From Actinomycetospora termitidis (GTDB lineage: Bacteria; Actinomycetota; Actinomycetes; Mycobacteriales; Pseudonocardiaceae): a DNA stretch of 64,000 nt. The position numbers and the translations under genes were made by a program. Of this stretch, positions 35,085-43,815 are shown in pieces. Each line of letters opens with the position of its first letter. Positions within the stretch are counted from its first letter, which is position 1. The notes beneath the pieces were generated by a model, which worked only from the letters and a program-made list of their open reading frames with translations, ran no database searches and had not been told where the DNA came from. Where the stretch lies: contig NZ_JASVWF010000012.1 in assembly GCF_030286555.1 (NCBI RefSeq), positions 1 through 64,000 of the forward strand. The letters are read 5' to 3'.

Positions 35085-36026
35085 TCACGAAACGGTTACG
35101 GCCGCGTTGAGGACCTCCTGGACCCCGATCGCGAGCAGAGCAGGGTCGGGACGGTCGGCGAACCGCTCACCACGGCGCACGGACGGATCGGTGAGCGTGA
35201 CGTGGCGCGGGTCGAGCGGTGGTCCCCACTGCTCCGGCCCGACCGGCCCGAACAGCGTCACCGACGGCGTGCCGTACGCCGTCGCGACGTGCGCGATCCC
35301 GGTGTCCCCGGCGATCACCAGGCGGGCGTGGGCGACCAGCCGGCACAGGTCCCCGATCGACGTCCGCCCGGCCAGGTCCCGCCCCGGCACCCGGCGGGTC
35401 AGCGCCACCTCGTCCGCCCCGCCGGTGACGACGACGTCGTGCCCGGCGTCGGCCAGCGCACCCGCCACGGCGGCGAACCGCTCCACCGGCCACCGCTTCG
35501 AGCCGAACGCGGCCCCCGGGTGGATCACCGTGACCCCCGTCCCGACGTTCGGTGGGGGCGGTTCGGGTAGGCGGAGGTCGTCGGCCGCGGACGCCGCCTC
35601 GTCGGGGGAGACCAGGCCGCACGCGGCGAGCAGGTCGCACCAGCGGCGCCGCTCCGGACGGGTCGGGTCGTCGGTCCACGGCGGGCCGTCCCAGCCGGGG
35701 GCCGCGTGCCCGATCCGCCGGGCCACGGCACCGTCGGGAACGAGAGCGTCCAGCCGGGCGTGGCTCTCCGGGCCACGCCCGTGCAGGTTCACCAGCACGA
35801 GCGGCGACGGCGACCCACCGGATGCGTGCAGCGGGACATCGTCGATCGGCCGTGGTGCGTCGCCAGCCGGGGGCGGCAGTACGGGGAACCCCGGCACGTC
35901 CCGCACCCACGCCGGCCCGTACAGGACGCACGGCGCGTCCGGCAGCGCCCGGCGCAGCAGGCGTAGGGCGGGGACGGCGACCAACAGGTCCCCGAGCCCG
36001 AGGTCCCGCAGGACATGAACCGTCAG
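35085..36026 (-). CDS. GT9-family glycosyltransferase (heptosyltransferase-like), probable CTG start
   Basis: A 313-residue GT9 enzyme: HVLRDLGLGDLLVAVPALRL at the N-terminus, VIHPGAAFGSKRWP mid-protein and VIAGDTGIAHVATAYGTPSV, the nucleotide-sugar motif. The family N-terminus begins exactly where the only possible initiator is CTG at 36026, overlapping the TGA of the sigma gene as CTGA; the next in-frame ATG/GTG/TTG candidates (for example GTG at 35984) cut off the conserved G-D-x-L strand, and the ATG nearby is out of frame. It is part of the anti-sigma/sigma operon by position. Confidence 0.85.
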   Translation of the reverse strand: MTVHVLRDLGLGDLLVAVPALRLLRRALPDAPCVLYGPAWVRDVPGFPVLPPPAGDAPRPIDDVPLHASGGSPSPLVLVNLHGRGPESHARLDALVPDGAVARRIGHAAPGWDGPPWTDDPTRPERRRWCDLLAACGLVSPDEAASAADDLRLPEPPPPNVGTGVTVIHPGAAFGSKRWPVERFAAVAGALADAGHDVVVTGGADEVALTRRVPGRDLAGRTSIGDLCRLVAHARLVIAGDTGIAHVATAYGTPSVTLFGPVGPEQWGPPLDPRHVTLTDPSVRRGERFADRPDPALLAIGVQEVLNAAVTVS

Positions 36027-36847
36027 CGGGCGTTCTCCCCGAGCCCGTCGCGCAGCTGCATCAGGGTCCGGGCCAGGAGCCGGGACACGTGCATCTGCGA
36101 GATCCCCACCTCGGTGGCGATCTGCGACTGCGTCATGTTCTTGAAGAACCGGAGCATGATGATCGTCCGCTCGCGCTGGGGGAGCGCGGCCAGCAGCGGG
36201 GCGAGCGACTGCTGGTACTCGACCTTCTCCAGTGCGGCGTCGGCCTCGCCGAGCAGGTCGGAGACCGTGCCGGAGTCGGGGTCGTCGACGAGCATCTCGT
36301 CCAGCGAGCCCGACCGGTACGCGTTCGAGGCCTCCAGCGCCTCGAGCACGTCCTCCTTGGGCAGGTCGAGGTGCTCGGCGAGCTCGGCGGCCGTCGGCGC
36401 CCGGCCCAGCGTCTGCGACATCTGGCCCATCGCCGAGGACAGCGTGACGTTGAGGTCCTTGAGCCGCCGCGGCACCCGCATCGACCAGGCCTGGTCACGG
36501 AAGTGGCGCCGCACCTCGCCGGTGATCGTCGGCACCGCGTAGGAGAGGAAGTCCGTGCCGCGCTCCGGGTCGTACCGGTCCACGGCGTTGATCAGCCCGA
36601 GCGTGGCGACCTGCTCGAGGTCCTCCTCGGGCTCGCCGCGCCGGGAGAAGCGGCGGGCGATGTGCTGGGCGACCGGCAGGTGACCCCGCACCAGCTCGTC
36701 GCGCAGACGCAGCCGCTCGGGGGAGCCGGGCTCGAGCCGGGCGTGCTCGGCGAGCTTCGGCATCAGGTGGTCGTACTCGCCGCGGGAGCCGCGGCGCTCG
36801 CTCGGGGTGGTGGTGCCGGAGGCGGTGCCGGTGTCGCTCGCCGTCAC
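36023..36847 (-). CDS. SigF/SigB-family RNA polymerase sigma factor
   Basis: A 274-residue stress-type sigma factor. Region 2 contains VAQHIARRFSRRGEPEEDLE and FLSYAVPTITGEVRRHFRD, region 3 includes LGRAPTAAELAEHLDLPKED and region 4 ERTIIMLRFFKNMTQSQIA with VGISQMHVSRLL. GTG start at 36847 overlaps the anti-sigma stop (GTGA). It is paralogous to the sigma factor at 56059. A promoter of the same sigma class precedes the operon at 37399-37424, so autoregulation is likely. Confidence 0.93.
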   Translation of the reverse strand: MTASDTGTASGTTTPSERRGSRGEYDHLMPKLAEHARLEPGSPERLRLRDELVRGHLPVAQHIARRFSRRGEPEEDLEQVATLGLINAVDRYDPERGTDFLSYAVPTITGEVRRHFRDQAWSMRVPRRLKDLNVTLSSAMGQMSQTLGRAPTAAELAEHLDLPKEDVLEALEASNAYRSGSLDEMLVDDPDSGTVSDLLGEADAALEKVEYQQSLAPLLAALPQRERTIIMLRFFKNMTQSQIATEVGISQMHVSRLLARTLMQLRDGLGENAR

Positions 36848-37272
36848 GAAAGCTCGGTCCCGAGCCGCCGGACCGAGAGGCGCAGGGCGAGCCGGAACGG
36901 GTCGCCGGTCGACGAGAGCATGCGGACATCGTCGGCCAGGGTCGTCAGGATGCGCCAACCGAAGGAGTCGGTGGGCAGCCGTTCGGGGCCGGGCGTCAGG
37001 ACGGTGGCGGTCACCGTGATGCGCTCCTCGTCGAGGATGAAGGTGCAGGTCAACTTCGTGTCGGGGCGGGCGAGCGGGACGAGGCTGGAGCACGCCTCGT
37101 CGACGGCCATCCGGAGGTCGGCCACCGCGTCGAGCGTGAACTCCGCCCGGGCGGCCAGGTCCGCCGCGACGGTGCGCATCGTCACCACCGCGCGGGGCAC
37201 GGCCGGGACGCGGACCTCCACGTCCTCGGGCGGGCCGTCCTCGTCGGCGAGGGTCGAGCTGGGCCGCGCCAC
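36844..37272 (-). CDS. Anti-sigma factor, RsbW/UsfX-like ATP-binding protein
   Basis: A 142-residue HATPase_c_2-type protein that would hold the coupled sigma factor inactive. VRVPAVPRAVVTMRTVAADL, LDAVADLRMAVDEACSSLV and DSFGWRILTTLADDVRM match actinobacterial RsbW proteins. The N-box Asn of B. subtilis RsbW is Ser here and the D-x-G-x-G box is missing, so kinase activity is doubtful. I chose GTG at 37272 because GAGGAGG precedes it at good spacing; earlier in-frame starts exist. Its stop overlaps the sigma start. Confidence 0.87.
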   Translation of the reverse strand: MARPSSTLADEDGPPEDVEVRVPAVPRAVVTMRTVAADLAARAEFTLDAVADLRMAVDEACSSLVPLARPDTKLTCTFILDEERITVTATVLTPGPERLPTDSFGWRILTTLADDVRMLSSTGDPFRLALRLSVRRLGTELS

Positions 37273-37398
37273 GAGCACCTCCTCGTCCCGCTCCACGACG
37301 CCGGGGGCCGCGGACGACGGTGCTCCACGGAGACCCGACGGAGCGATGAGTCTCCGCGGCGCCGGGTGGGTCCCCGAGCCGTCTCGGTCGCGGTTCGT

Positions 37399-37424
37399 GT
37401 ACCCGAGGCCCCCGCCGACAAACC
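37399..37424 (-). promoter_or_regulatory. SigF/SigB-type promoter of the anti-sigma/sigma operon
   Basis: On the minus strand, GGTTTG (37424-37419) and GGGTAC (37404-37399) are separated by 14 bp. Counted as GGTTT-N15-GGGTA this is an excellent match to the SigF/SigB-class consensus of mycobacteria and streptomycetes. Transcription would begin near 37392, about 120 nt before the anti-sigma start at 37272. It indicates positive feedback on the operon. Confidence 0.7.
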
Positions 37425-37512
37425 GGGGCGTCGCCCGCACCGGGACCACCCGGCCGGGCCTCGGGGGCCCGGGCGACCTGCGACGCCCGCCCCGACGTGG
37501 TCTGCTCACGAG

Positions 37513-38031
37513 GTGCCCCGCGTGCGCGCCGTCCTGTTCGACCGCGACGGCACCCTCGTCCACGACGTGCCCTACAACGGCGACCCGGAACTCGTCGACC
37601 CCGTCCCCACCGCCCGCCCCGCCCTCGACCGGCTGCGGGCCGCCGGGCTCGCGACGGGCGTCGTCAGCAACCAGTCCGGGATCGCCCGCGGGGTCCTCAC
37701 CACCGCGCAGGTGGACGCCGTCAACGCCCGGCTCGACGAGCTCGTCGGCCCGATCGGGGTGTGGGCCTGGTGCCCGCACGGTCCCGACGACGGGTGCTCC
37801 TGCCGCAAGCCCGCCCCCGGGCTCGTGCTCGACGCGGGCCGGCGCCTCGGGGTGGCGCCCGACGAGGTGGCCGTGATCGGCGACATCGGTGCGGACGTCG
37901 GGGCCGCGGCCGCCGCCGGGGCACGGTCCGTGCTCGTCCCCACCGCCGTCACCCGGCAGGCCGAGATCGACGCCGCGCCCCTCGTCGCCCGCGACCTGCT
38001 GCACGCCCTCGACCTGCTGGGCTGTCCGTGA
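37513..38031 (+). CDS. gmhB: HAD-IIIA phosphatase, GmhB-like (heptose 1,7-bisphosphate 7-phosphatase)
   Basis: A 172-residue HAD hydrolase. VLFDRDGTLVHDVPYNGDPE holds the catalytic Asp pair, SNQSGIARG is motif II, CPHGPDDGCSCRKPAPG contains the GmhB zinc ligands and the Lys of motif III, and VIGDIGADVGAAAAAGA is motif IV. GmhB dephosphorylates D-glycero-D-manno-heptose 1,7-bisphosphate. GTG starts at 37513 and 37522 are both possible. It opens the heptose locus; its stop overlaps the next start (GTGA). Confidence 0.88.
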   Translation: MPRVRAVLFDRDGTLVHDVPYNGDPELVDPVPTARPALDRLRAAGLATGVVSNQSGIARGVLTTAQVDAVNARLDELVGPIGVWAWCPHGPDDGCSCRKPAPGLVLDAGRRLGVAPDEVAVIGDIGADVGAAAAAGARSVLVPTAVTRQAEIDAAPLVARDLLHALDLLGCP

Positions 38032-39074
38032 AGGTCCTCGCCGTCCGCCTCGACTCCGACGGCGACGTCCTGCTCACCGGGCCCGCGATCCGCGCGATCG
38101 CCGCGCGCGCCGACGAGGTCGTGGCCGTCGTCGGGCCGAAGGGGCGCCAGGCCGCGGGCCTGCTGCCGGGGGTCGACGAGGTCGTGGTGTGGCACTGCAG
38201 CTGGGTGGACGGCGACGCCCCGGCCCTGACGCCGGAGTCGGTCGCGGCGACCGTCGAGCGGCTCGCCGCCCTCGGCGCGGACGAGGCCGTGGTGTTCACC
38301 TCCTTCCACCAGTCCCCGCTGCCGACCGCCCTGGTGCTGCGGATGGCCGGCGTCCGGCGCATCGCGGCGGCCTCCGTCGACTTCCCGGGCGACCTGATCG
38401 ACGTCCGCCTGCGCCCCGGCGACCCCGCCCTCGACCCGACCGTGGACCTCGACGACGACCTCCCCGAGCCCGAACGCGCGCTCGCGATCGCCGGGCGCGG
38501 CGGCTACCCCCGTCCCGACGACGGGTCGCTGCGGGTCCGCGCGGTCGGGCCGTCGCCGGTCACGGGCCGCTACGTCGTGCTGCACCCCGGGGCCTCCGTC
38601 CCCGCGCGCGCGTGGCCGCAGGCGCGGTGCGCCGAGGCGGTGACCGCGCTGCGGGCTGCGGGGCACCGGGTGGTGGTCACCGGCTCGCCGTCCGAGACCG
38701 CCCTGACCGCCGCGGTCGCCGGGCGCGACGGGGTCGACCTCGGCGGCGCCACGAGCTTCGCGGAGCTGGCGGCGGTGCTGCGCGACGCGGACGCGGTCGT
38801 CGTGGGCAACACCGGGCCCGCCCACCTCGCCGCCGCGGTCGGTACCCCGGTCGTGTCGCTGTTCGCCCCCGTGGTGCCCGCCCGACGGTGGGCGCCCTAT
38901 GGCGTGCCCCACGTCCTGCTGGGCGACCAGCACGCCCCGTGCCGGGGGACGCGGGCCCGGATCTGCCCGGTCCCCGGGCACCCCTGTCTTGCGGATGTGT
39001 CCGCCGCGGAGGTCGTGCGGGCGGTGAACGCGCTGGTCAGCATCGGTTGCCCTGCCGGTGTTCACGGTGAGTAG
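38028..39074 (+). CDS. GT9-family glycosyltransferase (ADP-heptosyltransferase-like)
   Basis: A 348-residue GT-B enzyme of family 9. VLAVRLDSDGDVLLTGPAIR is the N-terminal acceptor-side motif with D-x-L-L, YVVLHPGASVPARAWPQARC opens the donor domain and VVVGNTGPAHLAAAVGTPVV is the nucleotide-sugar site. GT9 enzymes transfer heptose from ADP-heptose. Adjacent GmhB-, GmhA- and HldE-like genes support a heptose donor. The GTG start is coupled to the GmhB stop. Confidence 0.88.
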   Translation: MKVLAVRLDSDGDVLLTGPAIRAIAARADEVVAVVGPKGRQAAGLLPGVDEVVVWHCSWVDGDAPALTPESVAATVERLAALGADEAVVFTSFHQSPLPTALVLRMAGVRRIAAASVDFPGDLIDVRLRPGDPALDPTVDLDDDLPEPERALAIAGRGGYPRPDDGSLRVRAVGPSPVTGRYVVLHPGASVPARAWPQARCAEAVTALRAAGHRVVVTGSPSETALTAAVAGRDGVDLGGATSFAELAAVLRDADAVVVGNTGPAHLAAAVGTPVVSLFAPVVPARRWAPYGVPHVLLGDQHAPCRGTRARICPVPGHPCLADVSAAEVVRAVNALVSIGCPAGVHGE

Positions 39075-39125
39075 TAGTTTCCCGACGAGCGTTTACCAGC
39101 TCGAAGCCGAAGGGATTCCTCGCCG

Positions 39126-40184
39126 GTGACCTCCACCCCCGCCACGAGACCGTCGCTGACGGTGCTGCACTGGCACGTGCACGGCTCGTGGTCCACCGCC
39201 TTCGTCCAGGGACGGCACCGCTACCTGCTGCCGACCCTGCCCGAGCGCGGACCGTGGGGAGGCGGCCGTCCGGCCGCCTGGAGCTGGCCGGATGCCGCCG
39301 TGGAGTGCTCGCCGGAGGAGCTCGTCGCCCGCGCGGACGAGATCGACGTCGTCGTGCTCCAGCGCCCGGAGGAGATCGAGCTCGTCGAGCGCTGGACCGG
39401 ACGGACACCGGGGACCGACCTCCCGGCGGTCTGGCTGGAGCACAACACGCCGCGCGGGGATGCACCCGCCACCCGCCACCCGGTCGCGGAGCGTGACGAC
39501 ATCCCGGTGGTCCACGTGACCCACTTCAACGCGCTCATGTGGGACTGCGGGCGCGCGCCGACCCGCGTCGTCGACCACGGCGTGCTCGACCCCGGGCACC
39601 GCTACACCGGCGAGCTCGACCGGGCCGCCGTCGTCGTCAACGAGCCCGTGCGCCGGAACCGGGTCACCGGCACCGACCTGCTCGCCGGGTTCGCCGACAC
39701 GTGCGGCCTCGACGTCTTCGGCATCGGCACCGAGCGACTGCCCGAGGCGGTCGAGCATCCCGACGTCCGGGTGATCGGTGACCTCCCGCAGCACCGGATG
39801 CACGCCGAACTGGCGCGTCGCCGGGTCTACCTGCACCCGATCCGCTGGACCTCGCTCGGCCTCGCGCTCATCGAGTCGATGATGCTCGGCCTGCCCGTCG
39901 TCGGGCTGGCGACCGCCGAGGCCGCCGTGAGCGTGCCGCCGGACGCGGGCGTCGTCTCCACCGACCTCGACGTGCTGCACGAGGCCCTGCGCACCTACCG
40001 CGCCGACCCCGATCTCGCCCGGGCCCACGGGACGCGCGCCCGCGAGATCGCCACCGCCCGGTTCTCCGTGGACCGGTTCCTCACCGACTGGGACGACGTG
40101 CTCGCCGAGACCGCTGCGAGCCGTTCCACCGTCCCCGCCCGCAGCGGACCCGACGCCAGACCCGTCGCACCGGTCCCGCTGTAA
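39126..40184 (+). CDS. GT-B glycosyltransferase
   Basis: A 352-residue protein with a recognisable glycosyltransferase C-terminal half: VYLHPIRWTSLGLALIESMM, LPVVGLATAEAAV and TARFSVDRFLTDWDDVL, the GT1/GT4-type donor-binding layout with the conserved Glu in ALIE. The N-terminal half (TVLHWHVHGSWSTAFVQGRH) is less familiar. GTG start at 39126. It lies between GT9 and GT4 genes on the same strand. Confidence 0.82.
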   Translation: MTSTPATRPSLTVLHWHVHGSWSTAFVQGRHRYLLPTLPERGPWGGGRPAAWSWPDAAVECSPEELVARADEIDVVVLQRPEEIELVERWTGRTPGTDLPAVWLEHNTPRGDAPATRHPVAERDDIPVVHVTHFNALMWDCGRAPTRVVDHGVLDPGHRYTGELDRAAVVVNEPVRRNRVTGTDLLAGFADTCGLDVFGIGTERLPEAVEHPDVRVIGDLPQHRMHAELARRRVYLHPIRWTSLGLALIESMMLGLPVVGLATAEAAVSVPPDAGVVSTDLDVLHEALRTYRADPDLARAHGTRAREIATARFSVDRFLTDWDDVLAETAASRSTVPARSGPDARPVAPVPL

Positions 40185-40364
40185 CCGCACGGCCGGGCCA
40201 GCGTCGGCCCGGCCTCGTCCACCGGCACCACCCTCCGCGGTCGCGACTTCAGCCCATGGTCGCCGTCCGACCATCCCGAATCGCCGTGCGCCCCTGCGCG
40301 CTCCTGCGACCCGCCGTCACGGCCGGTCGTGGCGTGCGCGCGCGCACCGGAGGAGGACACCGCC

Positions 40365-41645
40365 ATGCGCATCGCCATGGTCTCGGAGCACGCGAGCCCC
40401 CTCGCCGTGCGCCCCGCCGGACCCGGCACGGGCGCCGGCGCCCTCGGCAGCGTCGACGCGGGTGGACAGAACGTCCACGTGCACGCGCTCGCCGAGGCGC
40501 TCGCCCTCGCCGGCCACGAGGTCGTCGTGCACACCCGGCGCACCGACCCGCACACCCCCGAGCAGGTCCGCCTGCCCTCGGGGGTCGTGGTGGACCACGT
40601 GCCCGCCGGGCCGGCCGTCGAGCTGCCCAAGGACGACCTGCTCGAGCACATGGACGAGTTCGCGACGGTGCTGCGGCAGCGGTGGGCGATCAGGCGTCCC
40701 GACGTCGCGCACGCGCACTTCTGGATGTCCGGCCTGGCCGCCCTCGACGCCGGGCGCGCGCTGGGCGTGCCGGTGGTGCAGACCTTCCACGCCCTCGGGT
40801 CGGTGAAGCGCCGTCACCAGGGCGCCGCCGACACCAGCCCGCCCTCCCGGGTGGCGCTGGAGTCCGACCTCGGCGCCTCGGTCGACCGCGTGATCGCCAC
40901 GTGCGCCGACGAGGTGCGCGAGCTGATCGCGCTCGGCGTGCCCGCGACCACCGTCGACGTCGTGCCCTGTGGGGTGGACGTCCGGCGGTTCGACCCCGGC
41001 GCCGGTGCCGTCGACGGTCGGGTCGCCGGCCCGCCGCAGGTCCTGACGGTCTCCCGGCTCGTCCCGCGCAAGGGCGTCGACACCGCGATCCGCGCGATCG
41101 CCCGGGTCCCCGGGCCCGCGGAGCTCGTGGTGGCGGGCGGCCCGGAGGGCGCGCAGCTCGCGGGCGACCCGGAGGTCGAGCGGCTGCAGGCCGTCGCCGC
41201 CGCCGAGGGCGTCACCGACCGCGTCCGCTTCGCCGGGCGGGTCGGACCGGCCGCCGTGCCCGACCTGATGCGGGCCGCCGACGTCGTCGTCGCGCTGCCC
41301 GCCTACGAGCCCTTCGGCCTGGTCCCGCTCGAGGCCATGGCGGCCGGGCGTCCCGTCGTCGCCGCCCGGGTCGGCGGCCTCGCCGACACCGTCGTCGACG
41401 GCGTCACCGGCCTGCACGTGCCGCCGGGCGACCCGGACGCCGCGGCCCGGGCGATCGCCACGCTGCTGGCCGACCCGGACCGCCGGGAGCGCCACGGCCG
41501 CGCCGGCCGCGCCCGGGTGCTGGAGCACTACGCCTGGGACCGGGTGGCCGCCGCGACCGCCGCGGTCTACGCGGACGTCGTCACGACCGCCGCCGCGGCC
41601 ACGCCCGCCGTCCCCGCCGCCGACCTGACGGGAGTGCGCTCGTGA
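40365..41645 (+). CDS. GT4-family glycosyltransferase
   Basis: A 426-residue GT-B enzyme. NVHVHALAEALALAGHEVVV and DVAHAHFWMSGLAALDA form the acceptor domain; VLTVSRLVPRKGVDTAIRAI and VVALPAYEPFGLVPLEAMAA, with the E-x7-E motif, form the donor domain. The ATG at 40365 follows GGAGGAGG, 180 bp after the previous gene. It is coupled to gmhA by a GTGA overlap, tying this transferase to the heptose pathway. Confidence 0.9.
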   Translation: MRIAMVSEHASPLAVRPAGPGTGAGALGSVDAGGQNVHVHALAEALALAGHEVVVHTRRTDPHTPEQVRLPSGVVVDHVPAGPAVELPKDDLLEHMDEFATVLRQRWAIRRPDVAHAHFWMSGLAALDAGRALGVPVVQTFHALGSVKRRHQGAADTSPPSRVALESDLGASVDRVIATCADEVRELIALGVPATTVDVVPCGVDVRRFDPGAGAVDGRVAGPPQVLTVSRLVPRKGVDTAIRAIARVPGPAELVVAGGPEGAQLAGDPEVERLQAVAAAEGVTDRVRFAGRVGPAAVPDLMRAADVVVALPAYEPFGLVPLEAMAAGRPVVAARVGGLADTVVDGVTGLHVPPGDPDAAARAIATLLADPDRRERHGRAGRARVLEHYAWDRVAAATAAVYADVVTTAAAATPAVPAADLTGVRS

Positions 41646-42286
41646 CCACCGTCCCCCCGACCTCCGACACCCCCGTCGCTCCGCTCGTCCGGCCGACCCG
41701 GACCGGACAGGACCCGGCGCTCGTCGTCGGGAAGCACCTCGACGGCCTGGCGGCCACCCTCGACGCCGTCCGCGCGCACGCCCCGGTGTTCGCCGCCTGG
41801 GGCGCCGAGCTGGCCGCGCGGCTCTCGTCCGGACGACGGCTGCTCGCCGCCGGCAACGGCGGGAGCGCCGCCGAGGCGCAGCACCTCACCGCCGAGCTGG
41901 TCGGGCGCTACCGCGGCGAGCGCGAGCCGCTCTCGGCGCTCGCCCTGCACGCGGACACCTCGACGATCACCGCGCTCGGCAACGACTACGGCTTCGTCGA
42001 GATCTACGCCCGCCAGGTCCGCGCGCACGGGCGGCCCGGCGACGTGCTGATCCTGCTCTCGACCAGCGGGAGCAGCGAGAACCTACTCGCAGCCGCCGAG
42101 GTCGCGCGGGCCCTCGGGGTCACCGTCTGGTCGATCACCGGGCCCGCGCCCAACCCGCTGGCCGAGTGCAGCGACGAGGCCATCTGCCTGCCGGGGGTCA
42201 CCCCGTCGGTGCAGGAGGCACACCTGGTCGCCGTGCACCTGCTCTGCGAGATGGTCGACTCGACGCTCGGGAGGTCGGTCGCATGA
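41642..42286 (+). CDS. gmhA: SIS-domain sedoheptulose-7-phosphate isomerase (GmhA-like)
   Basis: A 214-residue SIS-domain protein. AAGNGGSAAEAQHLTAELVG contains the phosphate loop and the catalytic Glu region, STSGSSENLLAAAEVA the second Ser/Thr loop, and VQEAHLVAVHLLCEMVD the catalytic Gln-Glu-x-His. These match GmhA, which converts sedoheptulose 7-phosphate into heptose 7-phosphate. It is about 20 residues longer at the N-terminus than E. coli GmhA. Both ends overlap neighbours (GTGA, then 4 bp into the HldE-like gene). Confidence 0.9.
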   Translation: MTTVPPTSDTPVAPLVRPTRTGQDPALVVGKHLDGLAATLDAVRAHAPVFAAWGAELAARLSSGRRLLAAGNGGSAAEAQHLTAELVGRYRGEREPLSALALHADTSTITALGNDYGFVEIYARQVRAHGRPGDVLILLSTSGSSENLLAAAEVARALGVTVWSITGPAPNPLAECSDEAICLPGVTPSVQEAHLVAVHLLCEMVDSTLGRSVA

Positions 42287-43815
42287 GCGCCCCCCTCCTG
42301 GTGATCGGCGACGCCCTGCTCGACGTCGACGTCGACGGCTCCGCGTCCCGCCTGTGCCCGGACGCCCCGGCGCCGGTCCTCGACGCCACCGACGAACGAC
42401 CCCGTCCCGGTGGTGCCGCCCTGGCCGCGCTGCTCGCGGCGCTGTCGTCGTCGCGCCCGGTCCGGCTCGTGACGCCGCTGGGCGACGACGCGTCGTCCCG
42501 GCGGCTCGTCGAACTGCTCGCCGGCACCGTCGAGGTCGTCGGGCTCCCGACGACGGGTGAGATGCCCCGCAAGACCCGGATGCTCGCCGGCGACCGCCCG
42601 CTGCTGCGGCTGGACACCGGAGGTCTCGGCGGCGGGCCGTGGGACCTCGACGCGGTTGCCGCGGAGCTGGGCGCGGCCGGCGCGGTGCTGGTCGCCGACT
42701 ACGGCCGCGGCACCACCGCCGACCCCGACCTGCGCGCCCTGCTCACCGACGCCGCCCGCCGCGTGCCGCTCGTGTGGGACCCGCACCCGAAGGGCACCGA
42801 CCCGGTCCCGGGCGCGTCCCTCGTCACGCCCAACCTCGCCGAGGCCGGCGCGACCGCCGGCTCCGACTGGCTGTCGACCGCCTCCCGTGCCGCCGCCGAC
42901 CTGCGCGAGCGGTGGGCGGCCGAAGCCGTCGTCGTCACCGCGGGCGCGCACGGCGCACTGCTGCGTTCGGCCGCGGGCAACGCGGCCGTGCCCGCCCGGG
43001 CCGCGAGCGGCGGCGACCCGTGCGGCGCCGGTGACCGGTTCGCCGCGGCCGCCGCCCTCGCCCTCGCGTCGGGCCGCGCGCTCGACGACGCCGTGTCGGC
43101 CGCCGTGGCCGCTGCCAGCAGCTTCGTCGGCGGCGGGGGAGCGGGCGCGGTCCGCCGCGCCGACGACGGCACCTGGCACCACCCGGGCGTCCACCGCGAT
43201 TCGACCGGAGGGCCCCATCGCTCGGATAGACCGGCCATGGGCGCCCACCGCCAACCGGCGGCCCCCGGCCCCGATCCGAGCGAAGGGCCCCTTCGGTCGG
43301 ATAGGTCGGCCACGGGCGCCCACGGCCAGCTGATCCCCGGCGACGCCGACGCGGCCGTCGCGCTGGCCGAGGAGGTCCGCGGCCGTGGCGGACGGGTCGT
43401 CGCCACCGGCGGGTGCTTCGACCTCCTGCACGCCGGCCACGCCCGGACACTGGCCGCCGCCCGCGCGCTCGGTGACGTCCTGATCGTGTGCCTCAACTCC
43501 GACGCCTCGGTCGCGCGGCTCAAGGGCCCTGCCCGCCCGATCGTCGGGCAGTCCGACCGCGCCGAGCTGCTGGCCGCCCTGGCCTGCGTCGACGCCGTCG
43601 CGGTGTTCGACGAGGACGACCCCCAGGCCCTGCTCGCCCGCCTGCGCCCCGACGTGTGGGTCAAGGGCGGCGACTACGCCGCGGACGACCTCCCCGAGGC
43701 ACCGCTGGTCCGTTCCTGGGGCGGCGAGGTCGTCGCCGTCCCGTACCACGCCGGGCGCTCGTCGACCCGGCTCGTGTCCCAGGCAGCACGCTCGATCGAA
43801 GGAGCATCCGCATGA
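42283..43815 (+). CDS. hldE: HldE-like bifunctional heptose kinase/nucleotidyltransferase with repeat-filled linker
   Basis: A 510-residue two-domain protein. Residues 1-300 are a PfkB/ribokinase-fold kinase (LLVIGDALLDVDVDG; GDPCGAGDRFAAAAALALA with the catalytic Asp), and about 365-510 a cytidylyltransferase-fold domain (VATGGCFDLLHAGHARTLAA; WVKGGDYAADDLPE). HldE makes ADP-heptose from heptose 7-phosphate in two steps. The linker contains a 25-codon tandem repeat (43198-43333) related to intergenic palindromes at 49572-49696 and absent from the second HldE copy. ATG at 42283 is coupled to gmhA. Confidence 0.87.
   Translation: MSAPLLVIGDALLDVDVDGSASRLCPDAPAPVLDATDERPRPGGAALAALLAALSSSRPVRLVTPLGDDASSRRLVELLAGTVEVVGLPTTGEMPRKTRMLAGDRPLLRLDTGGLGGGPWDLDAVAAELGAAGAVLVADYGRGTTADPDLRALLTDAARRVPLVWDPHPKGTDPVPGASLVTPNLAEAGATAGSDWLSTASRAAADLRERWAAEAVVVTAGAHGALLRSAAGNAAVPARAASGGDPCGAGDRFAAAAALALASGRALDDAVSAAVAAASSFVGGGGAGAVRRADDGTWHHPGVHRDSTGGPHRSDRPAMGAHRQPAAPGPDPSEGPLRSDRSATGAHGQLIPGDADAAVALAEEVRGRGGRVVATGGCFDLLHAGHARTLAAARALGDVLIVCLNSDASVARLKGPARPIVGQSDRAELLAALACVDAVAVFDEDDPQALLARLRPDVWVKGGDYAADDLPEAPLVRSWGGEVVAVPYHAGRSSTRLVSQAARSIEGASA
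43198..43333 (+). repeat. Two in-frame copies of a palindromic repeat inside the hldE linker
   Basis: Two units start at 43198 and 43273, exactly 75 bp (25 codons) apart. Each contains a near-palindrome around GAGGGCCCC or GAAGGGCCCC, then GCTCGGATAG or GGTCGGATAG and a GGGCGCCCAC box. They encode the related peptides DSTGGPHRSDRPAMGAH and DPSEGPLRSDRSATGAH. The same boxes recur in non-coding DNA at 49572-49696. The insert keeps the reading frame open. Confidence 0.8.

Noticed and set aside
43198-43333. CRISPR-like array in the hldE linker
   Set aside because: Only two units, the spacer part is itself repeated and coding, and no cas genes are present.
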